6,974 nucleotides of DNA from Candidatus Aenigmatarchaeota archaeon (GTDB lineage: Archaea; Aenigmatarchaeota; Aenigmatarchaeia; QMZP01): positions 676,075-683,048 of the forward strand of contig CP070801.1 in assembly GCA_020343575.1 (NCBI GenBank). Reading direction: 5' to 3'. Below the pieces are notes generated by a model. The model was not told the origin of the DNA, searched no databases, and was given only the letters and a program-made list of their open reading frames with translations. How positions within the stretch are numbered: position 1 is the stretch's first letter; the number at the start of each line of letters is the position of its first letter. Positions 4,133 to 6,974 of the stretch are shown here, one piece after another. Made by a program: the position numbers and the translations under genes.

Positions 4133-4447
4133 ATGAAAACCGCAACGATTAGGATAAGCGTGACAAGCCCTGTAAAGCCGGACCTGGTGTTCTCAATGCT
4201 TTACGCAAAGATAATGAAGGAATACGACAAGGCACTGCAGGGGAAGAAGACAAAGCTGGATGCGGATATAGCCATAGCAATGAACAGGGGGAACATAATT
4301 GTTGAGGGGGATGTCGACAGGAGAATAATATATTACAGAATGACGGGAACCGAGGATGAAGTGGACCGCTGGTGCAGAATGACACTGAAGGAAAGGATAG
4401 TTACCAAAGGGATTAAGAAACTGATAAACATAGAGGTTGTTAAATGA
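4133..4447 (+). CDS. unknown alpha/beta protein (104 aa)
   Basis: A 104-residue soluble protein. Predicted order from the sequence: beta strand (Ala-Thr-Ile-Arg-Ile-Ser-Val-Thr, 4-11), helix (about 16-37), a Lys-rich turn, helix or strand with Asp-Ala-Asp-Ile-Ala-Ile-Ala-Met, strand (Asn-Ile-Ile-Val-Glu-Gly-Asp-Val, 54-61), strand (Arg-Ile-Ile-Tyr-Tyr-Arg-Met-Thr, 64-71), a helix with Asp-Arg-Trp-Cys, and a final basic strand ending Ile-Glu-Val-Val-Lys. This is compatible with a ferredoxin-like or swapped-strand fold but shows no diagnostic motif. Codon use is of the AGG/ATA/GGG-rich class, like the dehydrogenase and methyltransferase genes. It abuts the upstream gene and overlaps the 15-residue linker ORF downstream. 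Confidence 0.65.
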   Translation: MKTATIRISVTSPVKPDLVFSMLYAKIMKEYDKALQGKKTKLDADIAIAMNRGNIIVEGDVDRRIIYYRMTGTEDEVDRWCRMTLKERIVTKGIKKLINIEVVK

Positions 4448-4491
4448 CCGGATTTATACATAAGCGGACAAAAGATAAGGAGAGTGATTGA
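4444..4491 (+). CDS. 15-aa linker ORF 1
   Basis: A 15-codon ORF starting in an ATGA overlap with the gene at 4133 and ending one base before the ATG at 4493. Codons 8-10 are Arg-Thr-Lys (CGG ACA AAA), the same residues at the same positions as in the 15-codon ORF at 4845. Its tail carries AAGGAG for the next gene. It may act as a translational coupler rather than make a stable peptide. Confidence 0.4.
   Translation: MTGFIHKRTKDKESD
4477..4482 (+). promoter_or_regulatory. ribosome binding site that decides the start at 4493
   Basis: AAGGAG lies ten bases before the ATG at 4493, with GTGAT also in between. An in-frame GTG at 4484 would leave only one base after AAGGAG, so it is not a credible start. 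Confidence 0.6.
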
Positions 4492-4492
4492 T

Positions 4493-4678
4493 ATGAATTG
4501 TCCAGAATGTGGTAATGAAGGGATGAGTCAGTGGTCCAGTGATTACGACCTCCCTGATTCTTACCATCAAGTGTTCAAGACAATTTGGGAGTGTCAAAAA
4601 TGCAATAAATATTTTGAGATACTCTGGGAAGCTAAGTCAATAACAAAGTTAGAGGTTAAAAGGAAGGTGAAGAAATGA
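4493..4678 (+). CDS. zinc-ribbon protein (61 aa)
   Basis: A 61-residue protein with Cys3-Pro-Glu-Cys6-Gly and Cys34-Gln-Lys-Cys37-Asn, a classic two-knuckle zinc ribbon with a 27-residue loop (Gln-Trp-Ser-Ser-Asp-Tyr). It is followed by Tyr-Phe-Glu-Ile and a basic tail ending Val-Lys-Arg-Lys-Val-Lys-Lys. The stand-alone ribbon resembles those in transcription factors and topoisomerases, but nothing assigns a specific role. It ends in GTGAAGAAATGA, a one-base variant of the 2900-3774 junction repeat, and overlaps the next zinc finger by ATGA. Confidence 0.7.
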   Translation: MNCPECGNEGMSQWSSDYDLPDSYHQVFKTIWECQKCNKYFEILWEAKSITKLEVKRKVKK

Positions 4679-4842
4679 AACTGAAAAATAGAAAACCGAT
4701 AAAAATGGTGTGTAGAGTATGGAACTGTAATAAGCTTGCTGAATATGAAGCATTGAAGATGAATGGAGAAAGTTATGCAATACCATACGGTTATTGTGAA
4801 GAACACAAAAACATTGCTCACAGTGTAAGGAGAATAGCATAA
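4675..4842 (+). CDS. CX4C...CX2H zinc-finger protein (55 aa)
   Basis: A 55-residue protein. A basic N-terminus (Lys-Leu-Lys-Asn-Arg-Lys) leads to Val-Cys13-x4-Cys18, then a beta hairpin with Leu-Ala-Glu-Tyr-Glu-Ala, and Tyr-Cys41-Glu-Glu-His44. The ligand pattern and the Ala-aromatic context match the protein at 189, suggesting a shared treble-clef-like fold. The tail Val-Arg-Arg-Ile-Ala is basic. AAGGTGA just before the ATG is the ribosome site. AT-rich codon use. Function unknown. Confidence 0.65.
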   Translation: MKLKNRKPIKMVCRVWNCNKLAEYEALKMNGESYAIPYGYCEEHKNIAHSVRRIA

Positions 4843-4844
4843 TC

Positions 4845-4892
4845 ATGTCCGAAAACAATGCAAATCGGACAAAGGGGGAGAAGCATGGATAA
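4845..4892 (+). CDS. 15-aa linker ORF 2
   Basis: A 15-codon ORF two bases after the previous stop. Its TAA overlaps the downstream start by eight bases. Arg-Thr-Lys at codons 8-10 matches the linker ORF at 4444, and the first seven bases ATGTCCG match those at 5070. Most of its length is an inverted repeat (4846-4871), so its mRNA could fold over its own start. Its tail is the GGGGGAG ribosome site of the next gene. Confidence 0.4.
   Translation: MSENNANRTKGEKHG
4846..4871 (+). promoter_or_regulatory. inverted repeat TGTCCGA/TCGGACA
   Basis: Seven-base perfect arms (4846-4852 and 4865-4871) flank a 12-base A-rich loop. In RNA this would be a small hairpin covering the start of linker ORF 2 and ending three bases before the GGGGGAG site of the gene at 4885. 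There is no U-run, so it is not a terminator. In DNA it could be an operator. Both readings are inference. Confidence 0.4.
4874..4880 (+). promoter_or_regulatory. ribosome binding site that decides the start at 4885
   Basis: GGGGGAG lies four bases before the ATG at 4885. The earlier in-frame ATG at 4858 has no such site and falls inside the inverted-repeat loop. Confidence 0.6.
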
Positions 4893-5070
4893 AAGGCTGC
4901 CTGAAAGGATAAGAGAAATTAAATTAAAACCAATACATTCCGATAATTTGTTTACAGAAAAGGAAGCTGAAACTATATGGCAAGCTGTCTTGATGCATGG
5001 TCTTCATCCAAAAGTTGAAAATATGATTGAAAGAAAGTTAGTGATGCTTTCTAAGGATTGGTTTAGATGA
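4885..5070 (+). CDS. hypothetical helical protein (61 aa)
   Basis: A 61-residue, mostly helical, basic protein: Met-Asp-Lys-Arg-Leu-Pro-Glu-Arg-Ile-Arg-Glu-Ile, then Asn-Leu-Phe-Thr-Glu-Lys-Glu-Ala-Glu-Thr-Ile-Trp-Gln-Ala, and a Lys/Glu helix ending Lys-Asp-Trp-Phe-Arg. No motif recognised. The start at 4885 is chosen because of the GGGGGAG site; an earlier ATG at 4858 would add nine residues. The stop overlaps the next short ORF by ATGA. Confidence 0.6.
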   Translation: MDKRLPERIREIKLKPIHSDNLFTEKEAETIWQAVLMHGLHPKVENMIERKLVMLSKDWFR

Positions 5071-5108
5071 TGTCCGCTTTCGAACGGCCAGGAGGAGATG
5101 AAGGATGA
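5067..5108 (+). CDS. 13-aa linker ORF 3
   Basis: A 13-codon ORF that joins the genes at 4885 and 5105 through ATGA overlaps at both ends. It could also start at the adjacent ATG at 5070, whose ATGTCCG equals the start of linker ORF 2. Its last codons, Gly-Gly-Asp-Glu-Gly, are coded by the 17-base element repeated at 5301 and contain the GGAGGAG ribosome site for the next gene. Confidence 0.4.
   Translation: MMSAFERPGGDEG
5089..5105 (+). repeat. 17-base junction repeat, copy 1
   Basis: CAGGAGGAGATGAAGGA, identical to 5301-5317. In both places it is read in the same frame as Gly-Gly-Asp-Glu-Gly near the end of the upstream ORF, and it also supplies a purine-rich ribosome site for the downstream gene. 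Confidence 0.8.
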
Positions 5109-5338
5109 ACAATATGTTTATATTGGTTGCTTCAGGTCTGACAGCCTTAGTGATTGGATTCATTTTCTCAGTATGGATGAACTGTATGTTATTTAATAAT
5201 AGTTCAGGCTGTTGGTACAATTTATATGGATTTTCAATATCAGCTATTGTAGGATTGGTTATTGGATTAGCTTTTATCTATGAGACACCACGAAAACAAT
5301 CAGGAGGAGATGAAGGAGGCAAAAAATGCCAGGATTGA
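5105..5338 (+). CDS. two-helix membrane protein (77 aa)
   Basis: A 77-residue protein with hydrophobic helices at about 4-25 and 41-60. The loop between them contains Cys27, Cys36 and the overlapping sequons Asn31-Asn-Ser and Asn32-Ser-Ser. The segment after helix 2 is basic (Pro-Arg-Lys-Gln), so the loop is predicted outside, where it could be glycosylated and disulphide-linked. This parallels the sequon-rich ectodomain of the protein at 3771. The last 14 residues (Gly-Gly-Asp-Glu-Gly-Gly-Lys-Lys) come from the junction repeat and overlap the next gene by 13 bases. No family recognised. Confidence 0.65.
   Translation: MNNMFILVASGLTALVIGFIFSVWMNCMLFNNSSGCWYNLYGFSISAIVGLVIGLAFIYETPRKQSGGDEGGKKCQD
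5301..5317 (+). repeat. 17-base junction repeat, copy 2
   Basis: Exact copy of 5089-5105, placed in the 3' end of the membrane-protein gene and nine bases before the ATG at 5326. The following GGAGGC may add to the ribosome site. Confidence 0.8.
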
Positions 5339-5451
5339 GGAAAACCCGCATTTGTAAACACTGTGGCAAGAGATTCAAAAGGGACAACGTACATTCAAAG
5401 GTCTGTCCCAAGTGTTCTCAAAGAGGAAAAAGAGGTAAGGGGAAAGGATGA
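5326..5451 (+). CDS. basic zinc-ribbon mini-protein (41 aa)
   Basis: A 41-residue protein with Cys10-Lys-His-Cys13-Gly-Lys-Arg-Phe and Cys27-Pro-Lys-Cys30, both knuckles of a compact zinc ribbon, followed by a Gly/Lys/Arg tail (Arg-Gly-Lys-Arg-Gly-Lys-Gly-Lys-Gly). The very basic composition points to nucleic-acid binding (inference). The tail codons contain AAGGGGAAAGG, which serves the methyltransferase gene, with an ATGA overlap. Its closeness to the methyltransferase, which starts with a similar ribbon, is notable. Confidence 0.65.
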   Translation: MPGLRKTRICKHCGKRFKRDNVHSKVCPKCSQRGKRGKGKG

Positions 5452-6020
5452 ATCAAACCTGTGGAAACTGCTATTCTACAAAGGATTATGACCCCGAATT
5501 ACAGAAATGCAGAAGGTGCGGGTGGACACCTAAAAAAATCCCCGTATTCGGATGCGAACCTGAACGGGGAAGCCTCAGGTTTGGAAGGATTATAAACTTT
5601 ATACAAGATGTGTTCGCAGGCATGAGATACAGGGCAACAGGAAAACATATCATAGGCAGTTCAATAGACATAGGTTCTGGCATGATGTCAGGATACCATG
5701 ATTCTGGTGGGCATTTTGAGGATGTGTCTGATTTAAAGTTCAAAGACAATTCCTTTGACACTGTCTTGTGCCAGGAAGTCCTTGAACACATAGCTGATCC
5801 GGTAAGGGGGATGAAGGAACTATGGAGAGTTGCGAAAAAGAGGGTGATAATAACAGTGCCACTTGAGCCGAACTTCACACTGCTCAGGCTTCCCTGGGGG
5901 TGGTGCAAGCCCCACAGGTGGGCAATAATGCCCAGCGCATTGAAGCACCACCTTGGAGAGCCAATGCATGAACAGAGGCTTTATTTTAGATGGTATATGG
6001 GAGTATGGAGCAAGACATGA
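5448..6020 (+). CDS. zinc-ribbon SAM-dependent methyltransferase (class I, type-11-like)
   Basis: A 190-residue protein. The N-terminus is a zinc ribbon (Cys5-Gly-Asn-Cys8 and Cys21-Arg-Arg-Cys24-Gly). The SAM motif is Ile-Asp74-Ile-Gly-Ser-Gly78, then Phe-Lys-Asp-Asn-Ser-Phe-Asp104-Thr-Val-Leu (motif post II), Gln-Glu-Val-Leu-Glu-His-Ile-Ala-Asp-Pro (109-118), and Glu-Leu-Trp-Arg-Val-Ala-Lys-Lys-Arg-Val-Ile-Ile-Thr-Val-Pro. This is the order of the Methyltransf_11 family. Only about 14 residues separate motif I from the Asp-Val-Ser-Asp-Leu region, where 30-40 are usual, so the first helix and the acidic residue that normally holds the SAM ribose seem reduced. The C-terminal Trp-Cys-Lys-Pro-His-Arg-Trp and Arg-Trp-Tyr region may be substrate-specific. 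The substrate is unknown. Confidence 0.85.
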   Translation: MNQTCGNCYSTKDYDPELQKCRRCGWTPKKIPVFGCEPERGSLRFGRIINFIQDVFAGMRYRATGKHIIGSSIDIGSGMMSGYHDSGGHFEDVSDLKFKDNSFDTVLCQEVLEHIADPVRGMKELWRVAKKRVIITVPLEPNFTLLRLPWGWCKPHRWAIMPSALKHHLGEPMHEQRLYFRWYMGVWSKT

Positions 6021-6511
6021 AAAAACACTTGATGATTGATGCTTTCCTGATAAGCATGATAGCGTGCATATTCAGCTATGGGGGATTCGTTCAGTTATTC
6101 GACAGTCATTATATGGCACTGGAATATCCTGTAGAGCCATGCTGCGTTATGAGAGAGACTATGGAGATACCAGAATCCCAGGTTATTGTGCAGAGTGACA
6201 GGGAACTTGTACTGAAGACCGCAAGGCTTATCGCAAATCTCCATGAGTATGAGCCGAATGTCTATGACTGCTCGGAGTTTTCCAGGGATCTCAGGGCGCA
6301 GCTGTATTCAATTGGGATAAAATCCAGGGTGATTTTCACCAAGGTCAACTGTGAAGCTCCTGGCTGGGACAGGGAGCTTTGTTATATGTATGACGGGAAG
6401 CATGAGTTTGTGCATGTACCGCACATAGATATGTATATAGAGGCCACAGCAGGCATAGAGATAGCCCACAGCGAGCTACTAAGCGTTTATGGGTATGTTG
6501 AGCCTGAATAG
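6017..6511 (+). CDS. membrane-anchored transglutaminase-like cysteine protein
   Basis: A 164-residue protein from the chosen start. A Met-Lys-Lys-His N-terminus and a hydrophobic helix at about 5-28 form a signal anchor or uncleaved signal. The rest matches the transglutaminase/papain-like core: Tyr-Asp-Cys85-Ser-Glu-Phe-Ser-Arg-Asp-Leu, a helix ending Ser-Ile-Gly-Ile-Lys-Ser-Arg-Val-Ile, His129-Glu-Phe-Val-His-Val, and Tyr-Ile-Glu142-Ala-Thr-Ala-Gly. These give a Cys-His-acid triad in the normal order, with Glu instead of the usual Asp. Archaeal relatives are mostly uncharacterised; some viral ones (PeiW/PeiP) cleave pseudomurein, but that role is not shown here. The protein is predicted to face outside and may act on cell-surface peptides. 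ATG 6017 is preferred: GGAG at 6007-6010 and the cluster's ATGA overlap; ATG 5990 would add nine polar residues. Confidence 0.8.
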   Translation: MKKHLMIDAFLISMIACIFSYGGFVQLFDSHYMALEYPVEPCCVMRETMEIPESQVIVQSDRELVLKTARLIANLHEYEPNVYDCSEFSRDLRAQLYSIGIKSRVIFTKVNCEAPGWDRELCYMYDGKHEFVHVPHIDMYIEATAGIEIAHSELLSVYGYVEPE

Positions 6512-6547
6512 GCTAGGGTATTCAAAAGAAATAGGGTGATAAATAAT
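6512..6547 (+). promoter_or_regulatory. only real intergenic gap of the + strand block, with GGTGAT site
   Basis: These 36 bases are the longest untranslated stretch between + strand genes. GGTGAT at 6535-6540 is a good ribosome site for the ATG at 6548. No clear TATA box or T-run terminator is seen, so a separate promoter is possible but unsupported. Confidence 0.35.
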
Positions 6548-6682
6548 ATGGAAGAAAAAAAGAACTTCAAAACTGAGTTGACCGAAGTTATAAAATGTAC
6601 AGATTGGAGATTACATAACTTTGAAAATCTTGGACCTGAAGATAAATGTAAATGGTGTGGAGTTAAATGTAAGGATTTGTAA
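6548..6682 (+). CDS. zinc-ribbon peptide (44 aa)
   Basis: A 44-residue protein with Cys17, then His23-Asn-Phe, then Cys34-Lys-Trp-Cys37-Gly and Cys41. The His-Asn-Phe...Lys-Cys-Lys-Trp-Cys-Gly arrangement is familiar from short zinc-finger proteins of phages and proviruses. GGTGAT lies upstream at a good distance. It is the last + strand gene, and its TAA is one base from the TAG of the recombinase on the other strand. It is AT-rich, unlike the cysteine-protein gene before it. Confidence 0.65.
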   Translation: MEEKKNFKTELTEVIKCTDWRLHNFENLGPEDKCKWCGVKCKDL

Positions 6683-6683
6683 T

Positions 6684-6974
6684 CTAACTTAACGCTTCTT
6701 CTAGCTGCCTTTCAACATCCTTGGTCGAGTACTGCAGGTAATGCACAGTTGTTTCTATCCTTGAATGCCCCATGAGTTTCTGAAGCATCCTGATGTTAAG
6801 CTTGTCTATCAGGCTGATCGCATAGCTGTGCCTGAAGACATGGTTGCCCATCTTCCTTGATCCAACCCGATTTATCCCGACCCGTTCTGCATACTTCTTA
6901 ACTATCTGGTCAACCCTTCTTGCTGTTATCGGGAACACCAGGGCATCCATAGGTATCTCCCTTGAGGCTATATA
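6684..6974 (-). CDS. tyrosine recombinase/integrase, C-terminal part (5' end outside window)
   Basis: The last 96 residues of a protein whose frame stays open to the window edge. It contains the C-terminal catalytic half of the XerA/XerC-like family: Leu-Val-Phe-Pro-Ile-Thr and a helix with Asp-Gln-Ile-Val-Lys-Lys-Tyr-Ala, Asn-His-Val-Phe-Arg-His-Ser (HxxR), Leu-Met-Gly-His-Ser-Arg-Ile-Glu-Thr-Thr-Val-His-Tyr (second His and the Tyr nucleophile). The first catalytic Arg and the Lys would lie upstream, off the window. An internal ATG at 6950 is not the start. Archaeal relatives either integrate mobile elements or resolve dif sites. Its opposite orientation next to a viral-type operon suits an element-borne integrase. 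Confidence 0.9.
   Translation of the reverse strand, partial: YIASREIPMDALVFPITARRVDQIVKKYAERVGINRVGSRKMGNHVFRHSYAISLIDKLNIRMLQKLMGHSRIETTVHYLQYSTKDVERQLEEALS

Noticed and set aside
4846..4871. Inverted repeat as a transcription terminator
   Set aside because: There is no T-run after it, and coding continues directly downstream.
5486..5908. 140-codon open frame on the - strand
   Set aside because: It mirrors the methyltransferase, whose motifs are clear; the antisense translation has no domain features.
5990..6016. Upstream start for the transglutaminase-like gene
   Set aside because: It would need a 31-base overlap and add polar residues before the signal anchor; ATG 6017 has GGAG at the right distance and the usual ATGA overlap.
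1..6974. CRISPR array, tRNA, rRNA or insertion-sequence ends
   Set aside because: No regularly spaced repeats, no cloverleaf-like sequence with a T-loop, and no paired terminal inverted repeats or transposase motif were seen on either strand.
1..6974. Assignment to a specific named archaeal virus, Borg element or host genus
   Set aside because: Codon preference and an integrase tail do not discriminate between these; no hallmark capsid, terminase or polymerase gene is in the window.

Overview
The window looks like an accessory or proviral segment of an archaeal genome, or of an archaeal virus or plasmid. Three things point this way: heavy use of AGG/AGA for Arg and ATA for Ile, Shine-Dalgarno sites of the AGGAGGTGAT type, and the C-terminal part of a XerA-like tyrosine recombinase at the right edge. 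The genus cannot be read from this sequence, and a bacterial mobile element is not strictly excluded.

Everything from the left edge to about 6.68 kb reads on the + strand. About thirty mostly tiny genes are packed with almost no intergenic DNA; many junctions are ATGA overlaps, and the upstream gene's last codons carry the next ribosome binding site. No promoter or terminator is visible inside the block, so it is probably one long polycistronic unit. The recombinase lies on the - strand and converges on the last + strand gene, with one base between the two stop codons.

Layout. 1-740: AbrB-like small protein, a C4/C3H-type zinc finger, two small membrane proteins and a 37-residue peptide. 739-1083: a phage-type protein with an acidic tail, a candidate single-strand DNA-binding protein. 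1076-1681: a CxC/HxH finger and small unknown ORFs, with a possibly disrupted stretch at 1246-1533. 1678-2130 and 2908-3774: a family of Lys/Glu-rich coiled-coil paralogues that share exact DNA repeats, the last member being frameshifted. 2127-2633: a strikingly shortened lactate/malate dehydrogenase-like protein. 2634-2911: two zinc-ribbon proteins. 3771-4132: membrane proteins, one with four N-glycosylation sequons. 4133-4447: unknown alpha/beta protein. 4444-5108: zinc fingers and a small protein separated by 13-15-residue linker ORFs with related sequences. 5105-5451: membrane protein and zinc ribbon. 5448-6020: methyltransferase with a zinc ribbon. 6017-6511: membrane-anchored transglutaminase-like cysteine protein. 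6548-6682: zinc-ribbon peptide. 6684-6974: recombinase.

Taken together this looks like a viral or integrative-element cargo operon: many metal-binding mini-proteins, small membrane proteins, compact versions of two Rossmann-fold enzymes, and a surface-directed cysteine-enzyme fold. What the genes do jointly is not known. The most unusual points are the internally deleted dehydrogenase, the repeated gene-junction cassettes, and the single-base lesion at 3698-3774.
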